Below are positions 28,657-38,558 of a stretch of DNA of 64,000 nt, piece by piece. The stretch is from Hyphomicrobiales bacterium (lineage in GTDB: Bacteria; Pseudomonadota; Alphaproteobacteria; Rhizobiales; Rhizobiaceae): positions 372,001-436,000 of the forward strand of contig UICE01000007.1 in NCBI GenBank assembly GCA_900471815.1, in the 5' to 3' direction. The notes beneath the pieces were generated by a model. It did no database searches. It had not been told where the DNA came from and worked only from the letters and a program-made list of their open reading frames with translations. Within the stretch, counting starts at the first letter, position 1, and every line of letters begins with the position of its first letter. The position numbers and the translations under genes were made by a program.

Positions 28657-28687
28657 AAGATAATCTTTCCAGTAACTGGAAGGTCAA
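28657..28687 (-). promoter_or_regulatory. CueR-type copA promoter and operator
   Basis: On the minus strand: -35 TTGACC (28687-28682), 19-bp spacer, -10 TATCTT (28662-28657). The spacer carries the dyad TTCCAGT-TACTGGAA. The long 19-bp spacing with a central dyad is the standard MerR/CueR arrangement. It begins 37 bp upstream of the copA ATG. Confidence 0.85.
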
Positions 28688-28717
28688 GGGCAGGATGACC
28701 GGGAATTGCTTAATTCG

Positions 28718-29617
28718 TCATCCTGCTTGGCTTATCTCTTCTCCGGTGCCAAGCTGCCCTGCCTCCCAGCCAAGAATTGCCCGCTTGCGGGTAAGGCCCC
28801 AATGATAACCCGTCAAAGCTCCGGATTTCCCCACTGCCCGATGGCAAGGCACGACGAAGGAAACCGGATTGGCTCCTACCGCCGCGCCAACGGCGCGCGA
28901 TGCTTTGGGTGATCCGATATCGGCAGCAATGTCGGAATAGGCAACGCATTTGCCCATGGGAATCTTTAACAGCGCTTCCCAAACGCGAAGTTGAAAGTCC
29001 GTACCGATGGTTACGACCTTTAGGGGTTTGTCGGCGCGCCATTCTGACGGATTGAAAACACGTGCCGCATATGGGGCCGTCGCGGCAAGGTCTTCCACAT
29101 AGGTGGCGTTGGGCCAGCGCGAAGACATATCGGCGAGAGCATCCCGTTCCTTGCCAGGATCGGCAAAGGCCAGACCGGCCAATCCCCTTTCGGTCACCAT
29201 GATCAGAGCCTGACCAAAGGGTGAGATGAGGAAACCGTAACGAATGGTAAGTCCTGCACCGCGCGATTTGTAATCACCGGGCGACATGCCTTCATGGGTT
29301 ACGAACAGATCATGCAGGCGACCTGGTCCTGAAAGGCCGGTTTCATACGCTGTTTCCAGCAGAGGCATGCCCTCATCAAGCAGGCGCCGGGCGTGATCGA
29401 TTGTTACCGCCTGCAGAAACCCTTTTGGCGAGAGGCCTGCCCATCGCGTAAAAAGCTTTTGCAGACCAGTTGGTGACAAGCCAGTATCGCGCGCCAGCGT
29501 CTCAAGGGAAGGCTGATCGCGATAATCCTTGCTGATACGTTCGATGATACGGCTCACAATGGCATAATCATCGCCGCCCGGCGTGATGTCTTTTTGAAGT
29601 ATGGCATGTGGTTTCAT
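28718..29617 (-). CDS. Ada-like AraC/methylated-DNA cysteine methyltransferase
   Basis: 299 residues: an AraC-type DNA-binding domain (about 15-100, SLETLARDTGLSPTGLQKLF) followed by an O6-methylguanine-DNA methyltransferase domain with the acceptor site NPVSFVVPCHRAVG near residue 256 and GLTRKRAILGWE. The N-terminal zinc/phosphotriester domain of E. coli Ada is absent, so this is the shorter Ada form common in alphaproteobacteria. Start at 29617 with GAGGT upstream; the in-frame extension to 29755 overlaps the neighbour's end region and is rejected. Confidence 0.93.
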   Translation of the reverse strand: MKPHAILQKDITPGGDDYAIVSRIIERISKDYRDQPSLETLARDTGLSPTGLQKLFTRWAGLSPKGFLQAVTIDHARRLLDEGMPLLETAYETGLSGPGRLHDLFVTHEGMSPGDYKSRGAGLTIRYGFLISPFGQALIMVTERGLAGLAFADPGKERDALADMSSRWPNATYVEDLAATAPYAARVFNPSEWRADKPLKVVTIGTDFQLRVWEALLKIPMGKCVAYSDIAADIGSPKASRAVGAAVGANPVSFVVPCHRAVGKSGALTGYHWGLTRKRAILGWEAGQLGTGEEISQAG

Positions 29618-29693
29618 GGTTCTGTACCTCGTTGTTGAGGCTATATGACCATTGATAAGCCTTTGCCGCCACCCGATTCTTGCACGCTCTGCA

Positions 29694-30200
29694 CTACCGG
29701 CTTTTGGCGGTCGCCAGCGCCCTTTGAAAAGCGGAAGCAAAGCTTTCGCGATCATCCGGATTAAGGAATGAGCCTATGGTCAAAGCTTTACCACGGCTCT
29801 CGACCCGCATCGATGTAATACCAATCTCCGAGTGACGAGACACGAGAAACCTTGTCCAGAAGGGGTTGAACTCATGCAACTTGCTTCGCCCTGATGGCGC
29901 AACCTGACGGACCTGCAAAGCGATGCGCGAAATGCTCACTTCCTCATGTGCACGCGCAGACCGGTAGTTCAGACGGAACGCAATATAGACGAGCAGAACA
30001 TCAAGACCGAAAAACCCGAATACCGGCCAAGCGCCCAGCATCAGGAAGAAAATACCGGTTACAAAGCTGCTGATCCCCAGCGCTCCCATAACCACGAGAA
30101 ACCCCATTTTTCCGAGCGAACGGTGCGGCACCAGAAGAGCGCGAAAAATCTCTTCTTCGTTGTGGGCGCCAGCGTCAATTGGGTCGATTGTTTGGCTCAT
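29694..30200 (-). CDS. DUF2244 membrane protein
   Basis: 168 residues. Two adjacent transmembrane helices (about 30-75, GKMGFLVVMGALGISSFVTG and FFLMLGAWPVFGFFGLDVLL) are followed by a soluble basic region containing FNPFWTRFLVSRH and LTIGSFLNPDDRESFASAFQ, the DUF2244 pattern. Function unknown; the gene is frequently next to nth in alphaproteobacteria, as here (divergent, 22 bp between starts). The start at 30200 (MSQTIDPID) is favoured because it matches the family length. Confidence 0.85.
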   Translation of the reverse strand: MSQTIDPIDAGAHNEEEIFRALLVPHRSLGKMGFLVVMGALGISSFVTGIFFLMLGAWPVFGFFGLDVLLVYIAFRLNYRSARAHEEVSISRIALQVRQVAPSGRSKLHEFNPFWTRFLVSRHSEIGITSMRVESRGKALTIGSFLNPDDRESFASAFQRALATAKSR

Positions 30201-30222
30201 GGTGTATAAGTATAGAAGGCAA

Positions 30223-30981
30223 ATGGAAAATCCCAAGCATAAAATTGATCAGATTAGCGTGAGTAGCCCTGTATCAGCCAAGCCTCGCCGCGTGGCTGGT
30301 ACGAGCTATACTGCAGCGGAAATCCATGAAATTTTCAGGCGGTTTGCGGTTCAGAGGCCAGAACCAAAGGGAGAGCTTGAGCACGTCAATCCCTTTACGC
30401 TGCTTGTTGCTGTGGTGCTTTCGGCACAAGCGACGGATGTCGGTGTAAACAAGGCGACGCGTGCGCTGTTCAAAATTGCCGATACGCCTGAAAAGATGCT
30501 GGCGCTTGGCGAAGAAAAAGTGGGCGAATATATCCGAACAATAGGCCTTTGGCGTAACAAGGCAAAGAACGTCATTACGCTCTCACAAACGCTGATCACC
30601 AAATATGGCAGTGTTGTTCCGAATGACAGGGATGAACTGGTCAAGCTGCCGGGTGTAGGGCGCAAAACCGCTAATGTCGTGCTTTCAATGGCTTTCGGTC
30701 AGGCAACGATGGCGGTCGATACCCATATTTTCCGCATAGGCAATCGCCTTGGTCTGGCACCCGGCAAAACCCCTGAACAGGTGGAAGACAAACTGATGAA
30801 GATTATTCCTGCGGAATATCTTTATCATGCTCATCACTGGCTTATTCTGCACGGGCGATACACTTGCAAGGCCCGCAAACCGGAATGCCCTGCCTGTGTC
30901 ATCGCCGATATCTGCAAGGCCGCCGAAAAGACGTCGGAAATACCCGCACCCCTGGTGCCTCTGCCGCCACAGGTTTTCTAA
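30223..30981 (+). CDS. nth: Endonuclease III
   Basis: DNA glycosylase/AP lyase for oxidised pyrimidines in base-excision repair. 252 residues. Helix-hairpin-helix LPGVGRKTANVVLSMAFG with the catalytic Lys, followed by VDTHIFRIGNRLGL with the catalytic Asp, and a C-terminal [4Fe-4S] loop with cysteines in CKARKPECPACVIADIC. ATG 30223 with AGAAGGC just upstream. An N-terminal stretch of about 35 residues precedes the conserved core. The 3' end overlaps the CysZ-like gene by 4 bp. Confidence 0.96.
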   Translation: MENPKHKIDQISVSSPVSAKPRRVAGTSYTAAEIHEIFRRFAVQRPEPKGELEHVNPFTLLVAVVLSAQATDVGVNKATRALFKIADTPEKMLALGEEKVGEYIRTIGLWRNKAKNVITLSQTLITKYGSVVPNDRDELVKLPGVGRKTANVVLSMAFGQATMAVDTHIFRIGNRLGLAPGKTPEQVEDKLMKIIPAEYLYHAHHWLILHGRYTCKARKPECPACVIADICKAAEKTSEIPAPLVPLPPQVF

Positions 30982-31694
30982 CTCACCGCCGCAGGAGGCT
31001 CGGACTGTGCAACGGCCTTGTGCAGATGCACCATCATTGCTGCTGCAAACAAGGGTGTCAGCAGATTCAAAATCGGAATGGCCATGAAAGCCGCAATCAC
31101 CAATCCTGCCAGAAATACCGTGGTCGAATGTTTGGAGCGCAAAGCCTTTGCTTCCATTTCAGGGCGGAATCGCATGGCGGCAAATTCAAAGAATTCTCGG
31201 CCCAGCAAATAGCCGTTCACCATGAAGAACGCGATGATGTTGACGCCAGGGATCAGCAGCAGAAGCAATGCAATGAAATTGCCGACGATGACGACACCCA
31301 GAAACTTTGCCGAAAGAATAAAAGAGCGCAATGCCGGAAGAGGCTTTCCCTTGGGATCAAGCGGGTAATCTTCTTTTTCCACGACTTCAGCAACATCATC
31401 GAGAAACAGGCCTGCAACGATGGCGGTCACTGACGCGATCAACAAGGCCAGTCCGAGAGCCAGTCCCAGACTCGCCAGAATCCCAGCGATAAAACCGATC
31501 CAGCCAGCCCAGGAAGGCAGGTCCGGCATCATTTGGTCAACAAATGGCCAAGCCAGAATTTCAAAGAGTTCGCGCAAGCCAAACCACACGCCAGCAAGCA
31601 GCAGAACTGTCAGTCCGATCGATTTCCACAGCACGGAGCGGAACTCCGGCCTGAATAGATGCCCAGCAGCAGCGCGAGCGCTTTCGAGTATCAT
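30978..31694 (-). CDS. CysZ/EI24-like integral membrane protein
   Basis: 238 residues with four to six hydrophobic segments, including a long glycine-rich one (IGFIAGILASLGLALGLALL) and the EI24-domain features FLDDVAEVVEKEDYPLD and IPGVNIIAFFMVNGYLLGREFFE. CysZ is a sulfate permease in E. coli; alphaproteobacterial members are only assumed to do this. No other sulfur gene is adjacent (the cys operon is 9 kb away). Convergent with nth, overlapping by 4 bp. Confidence 0.85.
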   Translation of the reverse strand: MILESARAAAGHLFRPEFRSVLWKSIGLTVLLLAGVWFGLRELFEILAWPFVDQMMPDLPSWAGWIGFIAGILASLGLALGLALLIASVTAIVAGLFLDDVAEVVEKEDYPLDPKGKPLPALRSFILSAKFLGVVIVGNFIALLLLLIPGVNIIAFFMVNGYLLGREFFEFAAMRFRPEMEAKALRSKHSTTVFLAGLVIAAFMAIPILNLLTPLFAAAMMVHLHKAVAQSEPPAAVS

Positions 31695-31867
31695 GGCGTT
31701 CCGTGCTCCAGTTGTTCCTATATAGGGGACATAGGTTCGGTAATGGTTGATGACAAGGCAACATGCAACGGAGGGGGTGGTAAAGCCGTTGCTGACGCGC
31801 TACCAAGTGCTCCGGAATATTCACTTAAGGTGTAATCGCCGCTAAGGCCTCGCAATCCGGAGAATTC

Positions 31868-32860
31868 ATGTCCAGCTATGACGTGCTTTGCATCGGCAAC
31901 GCTATTGTCGATATCATTGCCCGCACCGATGACGATTTCATCGTGAAGAACGGCATCATCAAAAATGCAATGAACCTCATTGATGCCGAGCGTGCGGAAT
32001 TTCTCTACGGGCGTATGGGCCCCGCGATCGAAGCTTCGGGCGGAAGTGCCGGCAATACCGCCGCTGGCATCGCTAGCCTTGGAGGCCGTGCTGCTTATTT
32101 TGGCAAGGTTGCCGATGATCAGCTTGGCCATATTTTTACCCATGATATCCGCTCGCAAGGCGTAGCATTCGACACGCGCGTGTTACAGGCGCCGCCCCCC
32201 ACGGCCAGATCCATGATCTTTGTAACGCCCGATGGCGAACGTTCGATGAATACCTATCTCGGCGCCTGCATTGAGCTTGGACCGGAAGATGTCGAAAGCT
32301 CGAAAGTTTCTGAAGCAAAGGTAACCTATTTCGAAGGCTACCTTTGGGACCCGCCCCGCGCGAAGGAAGCGATCCGGCTTTCCGCAAAAATCGCCCACGA
32401 ATATGGCCGCGAAGTATCGATGACGCTTTCGGATCCATTCTGTGTAGACAGATATCGTGACGAATTTCTTGATTTGATGCGTTCAGGCACGGTCGACATA
32501 GTCTTTGCCAATGAAGCCGAGTTGAAATCATTGTACCAAACCGATGATTTCGAAACCGGTTTGGAGTTGATCCGCAAGGATTGCAAGCTGGCTGCGATCA
32601 CACGCTCCGAAAGAGGCTCGGTCGTCGTGTCGGGGGATGTAACCGTTTCAGTTCCGGCAATAGCAATTGAAGAACTGGTTGATACAACCGGGGCAGGTGA
32701 TCTTTATGCTGCGGGCTTTCTGTTTGGTTATACCAGCGGCCGGTCATTGACCGACTGTGCAAAACTTGGCTCGCTGACAGCTGGACTCGTAATCCAGCAG
32801 ATCGGTCCTCGCCCTCAACAAAATCTGAAGACGGCAGCTGAACAGGCGGGGTTGCTATAA
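31868..32860 (+). CDS. Adenosine kinase (PfkB family)
   Basis: 330-residue ribokinase-superfamily enzyme that likely phosphorylates adenosine. Landmarks: DVLCIGNAIVDIIARTDDDF at the start, GGSAGNTAAGIASLGGRAAY near residue 58, and the C-terminal catalytic DTTGAGDLYAAGFLFGY with the anion hole and catalytic Asp. The length and N-terminus match alphaproteobacterial adenosine kinases. It is preceded by a 173-bp gap with no obvious element and ends 2 bp from the convergent TRIC gene. Confidence 0.9.
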   Translation: MSSYDVLCIGNAIVDIIARTDDDFIVKNGIIKNAMNLIDAERAEFLYGRMGPAIEASGGSAGNTAAGIASLGGRAAYFGKVADDQLGHIFTHDIRSQGVAFDTRVLQAPPPTARSMIFVTPDGERSMNTYLGACIELGPEDVESSKVSEAKVTYFEGYLWDPPRAKEAIRLSAKIAHEYGREVSMTLSDPFCVDRYRDEFLDLMRSGTVDIVFANEAELKSLYQTDDFETGLELIRKDCKLAAITRSERGSVVVSGDVTVSVPAIAIEELVDTTGAGDLYAAGFLFGYTSGRSLTDCAKLGSLTAGLVIQQIGPRPQQNLKTAAEQAGLL

Positions 32861-32862
32861 AC

Positions 32863-33516
32863 CTATTCCGAGCGGATATATCCGTCCCGTTTGAGTTCCT
32901 CATCGGTGCGGCCGGGCTTGTGATAGTTGGGTAATATCCAGCCGAAATATAGCGCTCCGCCGCGAACGGCAAAAGCGGCGAGCGCGGCTGCAACTGCTGC
33001 GATCTCGGGAGCAACGGAGAGTTTGTACAAAAGCGTATACGCGCTGGAACCAGCCAATGCCGCCGTGACGTAAATCTCGCGGCGCATGAGCACCGACGGT
33101 TCGCCAGAAACGATATCACGCAATATACCACCAAAGGTTGCGGTCAAAATTCCCGTTACAACTGCGATTGTGGAATCGAAGCCCAGAGCCAGTCCTTTGG
33201 CAGCACCAAGAACACTATAGGCCGCAAGGCCCATCGCATCGAGCCACAACAGCAAGCGATAGCGCGACTCCAGTAAGTTTGCCGAGAAGTAGACAATGAA
33301 GGCAGCTGCCATGCAGACGAGCAAATTGCCCGGGTCCTCAACCCAAAACACCGGAACGCCCAAAATGAGATCGCGTAACGTGCCACCGCCGATCCCGGTA
33401 ACAGCAGCCAGAAAGATGAAGGCTATGATATCGAGTTGTCGCCGGGAAGCGGCAAGCGCGCCCGTGGCAGCAAACACAAACACGCCCGCATAATTGAATA
33501 TCTGAATCATGGTCAT
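32863..33516 (-). CDS. TRIC-type (YadS/UPF0126) cation channel protein
   Basis: Trimeric intracellular cation channel family protein, 217 residues with seven hydrophobic helices. Two repeated halves each show the family motif: GIGGGTLRDLILGVPVFWV near residue 40 and ATFGGILRDIVSGEPSVLMR near 120. Bacterial members conduct monovalent cations; the physiological role is unclear. The start is taken at 33516 with GGAG upstream; an ATG two codons later is also possible. Confidence 0.9.
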   Translation of the reverse strand: MTMIQIFNYAGVFVFAATGALAASRRQLDIIAFIFLAAVTGIGGGTLRDLILGVPVFWVEDPGNLLVCMAAAFIVYFSANLLESRYRLLLWLDAMGLAAYSVLGAAKGLALGFDSTIAVVTGILTATFGGILRDIVSGEPSVLMRREIYVTAALAGSSAYTLLYKLSVAPEIAAVAAALAAFAVRGGALYFGWILPNYHKPGRTDEELKRDGYIRSE

Positions 33517-33573
33517 GGGCAGTGCTCCGCGCATTTATCTGGCTGGAAGATACAGCACGCAGCGGCCAAAATG

Positions 33574-33607
33574 AAAAGAGCCGCGTCCCTTGGGAACGCG
33601 GCTCTTT
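33574..33607 (-). terminator. Rho-independent terminator of grpE
   Basis: Arms AAAGAGCCGCGT and ACGCGGCTCTTT (long stem, slightly bulged near the CCC-TT-GGG tip), 17 bp after the grpE stop on the minus strand, with a T-run on the minus-strand side (CTCTTTTCATTTT). Confidence 0.88.
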
Positions 33608-33624
33608 CAATCACTCAGATTGGC

Positions 33625-34338
33625 TCAGGCGTCTTTTTCCGCTTGTGGATTAATTGGGCCGGGTTCAGGTTGACCTTCAGCCGCGGCCTGCTTGGGGCCA
33701 CCTTTGGAAACGCCAACCAGAGCCGGGCGCAGCATGCGGTCGCCAATAACGAAACCGGACTGTGCTACCTGCAACACTGTATTATGCGGTACGTCAGCAT
33801 TGGGAATTTCAAACATTGCCTGATGGAAATTCGGGTCAAATTTTTGGCCCTGCGGTTCAATCTTCTTGACGCCGTGGCGCTCCAGAGCCGACATCAGCGA
33901 GCGTTCGGTAATTTCCACACCCTCTGCCAGTGCCTTGAAGCCAGCATCCCCCTGCGCCAGCGCATCAGCGGGAATCGCCTCCAGCGCGCGCTTCAGATTG
34001 TCTGAAACCGAGAGTACATCGCGCGCAAAGTTTGCAACCGAATAGCTGCGCGCATCATGCACGTCACGAGCGGTGCGCTTGCGCAAATTTTCCATGTCGG
34101 CGGCAAGGCGGAGAAGCTGATCTTTCAGGTCGCCATTTTCCGCGCGCAGCTTGTCCAGCTCGGCCCAGTTTTGAGCATTTGTCTCGACTTCGTCTTCATT
34201 GGCCAGAGCATATTCCTCTGCCTTGCGTGATTTCAGAAAATCATCGGCAGCGCGTTTCAGCGCATCGCGATCACGCGGATTTTTCAGATCGCGCTGATCG
34301 AGATCAGGTGTGTCGTGATTGTTCTTTTCGTCAGTCAT
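33625..34338 (-). CDS. grpE: Nucleotide exchange factor GrpE
   Basis: Co-chaperone that releases ADP from DnaK. 237 residues: charged N-terminal region, long coiled-coil helix (about 55-105, [20 protein letters not shown] then [14 protein letters not shown]), and the C-terminal beta domain with [17 protein letters not shown] and [20 protein letters not shown]. It follows hrcA on the same strand, 76 bp apart, and ends at a strong terminator. A sigma32-like promoter sits in the gap. Confidence 0.96.
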   Translation of the reverse strand: MTDEKNNHDTPDLDQRDLKNPRDRDALKRAADDFLKSRKAEEYALANEDEVETNAQNWAELDKLRAENGDLKDQLLRLAADMENLRKRTARDVHDARSYSVANFARDVLSVSDNLKRALEAIPADALAQGDAGFKALAEGVEITERSLMSALERHGVKKIEPQGQKFDPNFHQAMFEIPNADVPHNTVLQVAQSGFVIGDRMLRPALVGVSKGGPKQAAAEGQPEPGPINPQAEKDA

Positions 34339-34374
34339 CTATCCAGTCCGTCCTATATTCGTAAGTTGCGCTGG

Positions 34375-34403
34375 ATATCGAGGTTTAGCGTCCGAAAATC
34401 AAG
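34375..34403 (-). promoter_or_regulatory. Possible sigma32 (RpoH) promoter of grpE
   Basis: On the minus strand CTTGAT (34403-34398), 17 bp, CGATAT (34380-34375), 37 bp before the grpE ATG. The -35 resembles the RpoH CTTGAA element; the -10 is a weaker match. Fits heat-shock control of grpE, but is tentative. Confidence 0.35.
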
Positions 34404-34414
34404 TGCAAACCGCG

Positions 34415-35482
34415 CTAACGCAAGAGTCTTGAGACAAGTTGTGCCGTATAGTCCACCATCGGTACGATGCGGGCATAGTTCAACCGGGTCGGACCAATGA
34501 CACCAAGCGCACCGATGATACGCTGTTCGGAATCCCGATAGGGCGCAATTACCAAAGAGGAGCCGGATAGCGAAAACAGCTTGTTTTCTGAACCGATGAA
34601 AATACGCACACCAGGTCCGGCTTCGGCCAGATCGAGCAGTTGCAGCGTGCCTTCCTTGGTTTCCAGATCATCGAAAAGATGGCGCAGACGTTCCAGATCG
34701 GCTTCCGCATGGATGGAATCGAGCAGATTACCCCGGCCCCGGACGATCAGGCGTGCCGGCTGGCCAGCTCCGTCACCACCCCAGATAGCCAGACCCTGCT
34801 GCACCAGATGCTGCGAAAGACTATCGAGAGCCTGTTGCGTCTCATCCTTCAGGCGGGCGATTTCCTGCCTTGCCTCGGTAATGGTACGCCCCTGAATATG
34901 CGCATTGAGAAAGTTGGATGCTTCGATCAGTTGTGAGGGCGTGACACCGATTGGCAGGTCAATGACACGGTTTTCCACATCGCCATTCTGCGTCACGAGA
35001 ACCGCCAGGGCTTTGGTTGGTTCCAGCCGCACGAATTCGATGTGTTTCAACGCGCCTTCCACCTTCGTCGCGAGCACAAGGCCCGCGCCGCGCGACATGC
35101 CGGACAGGATCTGGCTGGCCTGTGTCAGGACGTTCTCGGCGGTCTGCGCATCACCTGCACGAACCTGCGCCTCAATGGAATTGCGTTCGGAAGATGAAAG
35201 ATCGCCGACCTCCATGAAGGCATCCACGAAAAAACGCAGCCCAAGCTGTGTGGGCAGGCGTCCTGCGGAAATATGCGGCGCATAAACGAGACCGAGATGT
35301 TCAAGATCGCTCATCACATTGCGAATCGTTGCCGGCGACAAGGCGACGGGCAATATGCGGGACAGGTTTCTCGATCCGACAGGTTCACCGTCGCCCAGAT
35401 AACTTTCGACGATGCGCCGGAAAATATCGCGTGATCTCTGATCGAGCGATTGGAGTGCTTCCGGGGCGACTGCTTTGTTCAT
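34415..35482 (-). CDS. hrcA: Heat-inducible transcription repressor HrcA
   Basis: 355-residue repressor of CIRCE-controlled chaperone genes. N-terminal winged helix with [39 protein letters not shown] and [20 protein letters not shown], and a C-terminal domain ending with [20 protein letters not shown]. Upstream of grpE on the same strand and divergent from rph. No CIRCE element was found in the 124-bp gap upstream, so hrcA itself does not appear autoregulated here; a TTGATG-17 bp-TATATC promoter candidate lies near 35543-35515. Confidence 0.96.
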   Translation of the reverse strand: MNKAVAPEALQSLDQRSRDIFRRIVESYLGDGEPVGSRNLSRILPVALSPATIRNVMSDLEHLGLVYAPHISAGRLPTQLGLRFFVDAFMEVGDLSSSERNSIEAQVRAGDAQTAENVLTQASQILSGMSRGAGLVLATKVEGALKHIEFVRLEPTKALAVLVTQNGDVENRVIDLPIGVTPSQLIEASNFLNAHIQGRTITEARQEIARLKDETQQALDSLSQHLVQQGLAIWGGDGAGQPARLIVRGRGNLLDSIHAEADLERLRHLFDDLETKEGTLQLLDLAEAGPGVRIFIGSENKLFSLSGSSLVIAPYRDSEQRIIGALGVIGPTRLNYARIVPMVDYTAQLVSRLLR

Positions 35483-35606
35483 TATGCCTCATCTATCTCA
35501 TGACTGTGCCATAGATATAAGCATTGTTAGAGCAATCATCAAAGCCTTTGCTTCATAACATCATCGCGGTTAAAAGGCGGAAAGCTTATCAACAAGAGGT
35601 CTATCC

Positions 35607-36323
35607 ATGCGTCACTCCAAACGAGCCCCCGACGAAATGCGCGCCATTTCCTTTGAGCGCGGCATTTCAAAACATGCCGAGGGCTCGTGCCTGGTTAAAT
35701 TTGGCGATACCCATGTTTTGTGCACAGCCAGCCTTGAGGAAAAAGTACCGGGTTGGATGCGTAATACCGGCAAGGGCTGGGTGACAGCGGAATATGGCAT
35801 GCTGCCCCGTTCGACTGGTGATCGCATGCGCCGTGAGGCATCTTCGGGTAAACAGGGCGGCCGCACGCTTGAGATTCAGCGGCTGATCGCGCGTTCCTTG
35901 CGTGCAGTCATTGATCTGCAGGCGCTGGGCGAAGTGCAGATCACTGTCGACTGCGATGTGATTCAGGCCGATGGCGGCACGCGAACTGCGGCAATCACCG
36001 GCGGCTGGGTTGCCTTGCATGAATGCTTGCGCTGGATGGAAGCGCGCCAGATGCTAAAGGTGGAAAAGGTGCTGAAAGACCATGTTGCTGCAATATCATG
36101 CGGTATTTCCAACGGAACGCCCGTCATTGATCTGGACTATCTGGAAGATTCCACCGCGCAAACTGACGCCAATTTTGTCATGACCGGTAAGGGTGGAATT
36201 GTTGAGGTGCAGGGTACTGCCGAAGGTGAACCGTTCTCGCAGGAAGAATTGCTGGCGCTGATGGATTTGGCCCGTAATGGCATTACGCGGCTGGTTTCAC
36301 TGCAAAAAATGGCCGTTAGCTAA
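35607..36323 (+). CDS. rph: Ribonuclease PH
   Basis: 3'-5' phosphorolytic exoribonuclease trimming tRNA 3' ends. 238 residues. Family landmarks: [57 protein letters not shown] and [22 protein letters not shown] 35607 with AAGAGG about 10 bp upstream. Divergent from hrcA, the order usual in this group. The downstream VOC gene begins 11 bp later, so rph probably leads a transcript running through rdgB and hemW. Confidence 0.96.
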   Translation: MRHSKRAPDEMRAISFERGISKHAEGSCLVKFGDTHVLCTASLEEKVPGWMRNTGKGWVTAEYGMLPRSTGDRMRREASSGKQGGRTLEIQRLIARSLRAVIDLQALGEVQITVDCDVIQADGGTRTAAITGGWVALHECLRWMEARQMLKVEKVLKDHVAAISCGISNGTPVIDLDYLEDSTAQTDANFVMTGKGGIVEVQGTAEGEPFSQEELLALMDLARNGITRLVSLQKMAVS

Positions 36324-36334
36324 GGGTAATGACC

Positions 36335-36742
36335 ATGCAGCCATCATCCATTCTGGAAACAGCGCTTTATGTTGATGACGTCGAGGCCGCGGCGCAGTTC
36401 TATAGTGGCGTTCTCGGGCTTGAGTGCATTTTGCGGGCAGGGGAAGAATCTGCATTCTTCGTCTGCGGGGCTGGTGTGCTCATTGTTTTCAACGTGGAAA
36501 AGTTGCAAGAGCGGCCTGCTGGTGGGCTGCCTATTCCAAAGCATGGGGCGGAAGGTCCGGGTCATGTGTGTTTTCGCGCCACACGGGATGAAATTGCTGC
36601 ATGGAAATCCCATCTTGAGAAACATGGCATTGCCATCGAAAGCGAATTCGATTGGCCAAGCGGCGCACATTCGCTTTATTTTCGTGACCCCGCCGGTAAT
36701 TCGGTCGAGTTCGCCGAACCAAAATTATGGAATCTGAAATGA
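36335..36742 (+). CDS. VOC-family (glyoxalase-like) protein
   Basis: 135-residue vicinal-oxygen-chelate fold protein with two paired beta-alpha-beta modules: [20 protein letters not shown] at the N-terminus and [20 protein letters not shown] at the C-terminus; a metal-type Glu is present near the end. The substrate is unknown. ATG 36335 has AAGGG at 36322-36326; ATG 36329 is too close to it. Its TGA overlaps the rdgB ATG, so the pair is coupled. Confidence 0.88.
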   Translation: MQPSSILETALYVDDVEAAAQFYSGVLGLECILRAGEESAFFVCGAGVLIVFNVEKLQERPAGGLPIPKHGAEGPGHVCFRATRDEIAAWKSHLEKHGIAIESEFDWPSGAHSLYFRDPAGNSVEFAEPKLWNLK

Positions 36743-37386
36743 GAACACTCGAAAAGGGCAAGCTGCTGGTTGCCAGCCACAATCAGGGTAAGATCAACGA
36801 AATGATTGATCTGCTTGGTCCTTTTGGTTTTGAGGTCGTCTCTGCCGCAGAGCTAGGTCTGCCCGAGCCGGATGAGACAGGCACGACCTTTGAAGAGAAT
36901 GCCTATATCAAGGCCTTTGCTGCGGCCAAAGCCACGGGGCTTGTGGCGCTTTCTGACGATTCAGGCCTGTGCGTCGATGCTTTGGGCGGCAATCCAGGCG
37001 TCTACACGGCCAATTGGGCTGAATTACCCGATGGCAAGCGCGACTTTGCGCATGGTATGCAGAAGGTCGAAACGGCGCTTCAGGATGCGGGTGTGACCAA
37101 GGCTGAAGACCGTAGCGGTCGATTTGTTTCTGTCATTTGCCTTGCTTGGCCCGATGGCGAAGCAAATTATTATCGCGGTGAAGTGGAAGGCGAAATCGTC
37201 TGGCCGCCGCGTGGCACAGCTGGCTTCGGCTTCGATCCCGTTTTCAGGCCGGAAGGCTACGACACAACATTCGGTGAAATGACCGCAGAACAAAAACATG
37301 GCTGGAAACCTGGCGATGAATTGGCGCTCTCCCACCGTGCCCGCGCCTTTCAGCTATTTGCCAAAGATTGTCTGGACGTTGCATGA
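36739..37386 (+). CDS. rdgB: dITP/XTP pyrophosphatase RdgB
   Basis: Ham1-family house-cleaning enzyme that hydrolyses non-canonical purine NTPs. 215 residues. Landmarks: [49 protein letters not shown] and [20 protein letters not shown] with the terminal [11 protein letters not shown] 36739 overlaps the VOC stop as ATGA; the gene itself overlaps hemW the same way, indicating a tight operon. Confidence 0.95.
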   Translation: MRTLEKGKLLVASHNQGKINEMIDLLGPFGFEVVSAAELGLPEPDETGTTFEENAYIKAFAAAKATGLVALSDDSGLCVDALGGNPGVYTANWAELPDGKRDFAHGMQKVETALQDAGVTKAEDRSGRFVSVICLAWPDGEANYYRGEVEGEIVWPPRGTAGFGFDPVFRPEGYDTTFGEMTAEQKHGWKPGDELALSHRARAFQLFAKDCLDVA

Positions 37387-38549
37387 GTCATAGCGACCAT
37401 AGGTCCGAATCCGGCTTCGGGATCTATGTCCACTGGCCCTTTTGTATGGCGAAATGCCCCTATTGCGATTTCAACTCGCATGTCCGGCATCAAGCTGTCG
37501 ACCAGCCACGCTTTGCAGCGGCATTTGCCCGCGAAATGGCAACCATGCGCGAGCGTACGGGCCAGCGCAAAGTCTCCAGCATATTTTTGGGTGGTGGCAC
37601 ACCATCATTGATGCAGCCGGAAACCGTAGCCTCTGTCCTGAACGAGATCGCGCGCAACTGGCATGTGCCGGACGATATTGAAATTACGCTGGAGGCTAAT
37701 CCAACCAGCGTTGAGGCGGATCGTTTTCGTGGCTATCGCGCGGCTGGTGTCAATCGGGTGTCCTTGGGGGTTCAGGCGCTGAATGATCCTGATCTGCGTC
37801 GTCTTGGCCGCATGCATAATGTTGACGAAGCGCTGGTTGCGATCAAGCTTGCGCGGGAGATTTTTCCAAGGCTCTCATTTGATCTGATCTATGCAAGACC
37901 GGACCAGACCATCGAAGCGTGGCGGGACGAGCTTGCCAAAGCAATTTCCTATGCGGCAGATCATCTGTCGCTTTACCAGCTGACAATTGAAGAGGGCACG
38001 CCTTTCTACAATCTATGGAAGGCAGGAAAACTGATAACGCCCGACGGCGACCACGCGGCGGCACTTTACGCTGAAACGCAAGAAGTCACTGCAAAGCATG
38101 GTCTGCCAGCCTATGAGATTTCAAACCATGCCGCGCCGGGCGCAGAATCCCAGCATAATCTCGTTTATTGGCGCTATGGTGAATATGTTGGAGTTGGTCC
38201 AGGCGCCCATGGGCGTTTTATCGAAAATGGTACGCGTGCTGTAACCATCACCGAGCGTCATCCTGAAACATGGATGCAGAAGGTCGAGGCGGATGGCCAT
38301 GGCATTGTCGAAGAAGAGTTTCTGACGGGCGAGCAGGAGGGAGACGAGTTTCTGCTGATGGGCCTGCGTCTGGTAGAGGGTATTGATCTTTCCCGTTATG
38401 AGCGCCTGACCGGCCATGGTGTCAAGGAAAGCCGTGTAATCTCTTTGGCGGAACAGGGGCTTATCGAATATATCGGTAATAGTCGCATCCGCACAACACC
38501 CGAAGGCGCTATCGTGCTCAATGCCGTTATCGCTGATCTCGCAGCTTGA
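37383..38549 (+). CDS. hemW: Radical SAM haem chaperone HemW
   Basis: 388-residue radical SAM protein related to coproporphyrinogen III oxidase (HemN) but acting in haem delivery. N-terminal [20 protein letters not shown] contains the CxxxCxxC cluster motif; later [27 protein letters not shown] and the HemW-type [23 protein letters not shown] 37383 overlaps the rdgB stop (ATGA). It is followed by rsmI after 9 bp. Confidence 0.94.
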   Translation: MSHSDHRSESGFGIYVHWPFCMAKCPYCDFNSHVRHQAVDQPRFAAAFAREMATMRERTGQRKVSSIFLGGGTPSLMQPETVASVLNEIARNWHVPDDIEITLEANPTSVEADRFRGYRAAGVNRVSLGVQALNDPDLRRLGRMHNVDEALVAIKLAREIFPRLSFDLIYARPDQTIEAWRDELAKAISYAADHLSLYQLTIEEGTPFYNLWKAGKLITPDGDHAAALYAETQEVTAKHGLPAYEISNHAAPGAESQHNLVYWRYGEYVGVGPGAHGRFIENGTRAVTITERHPETWMQKVEADGHGIVEEEFLTGEQEGDEFLLMGLRLVEGIDLSRYERLTGHGVKESRVISLAEQGLIEYIGNSRIRTTPEGAIVLNAVIADLAA

Positions 38550-38558
38550 GGATAAAGC

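Noticed and set aside
35483-35606. CIRCE element upstream of hrcA
   Set aside because: No TTAGCACTC-9 nt-GAGTGCTAA or close variant is present in the gap.
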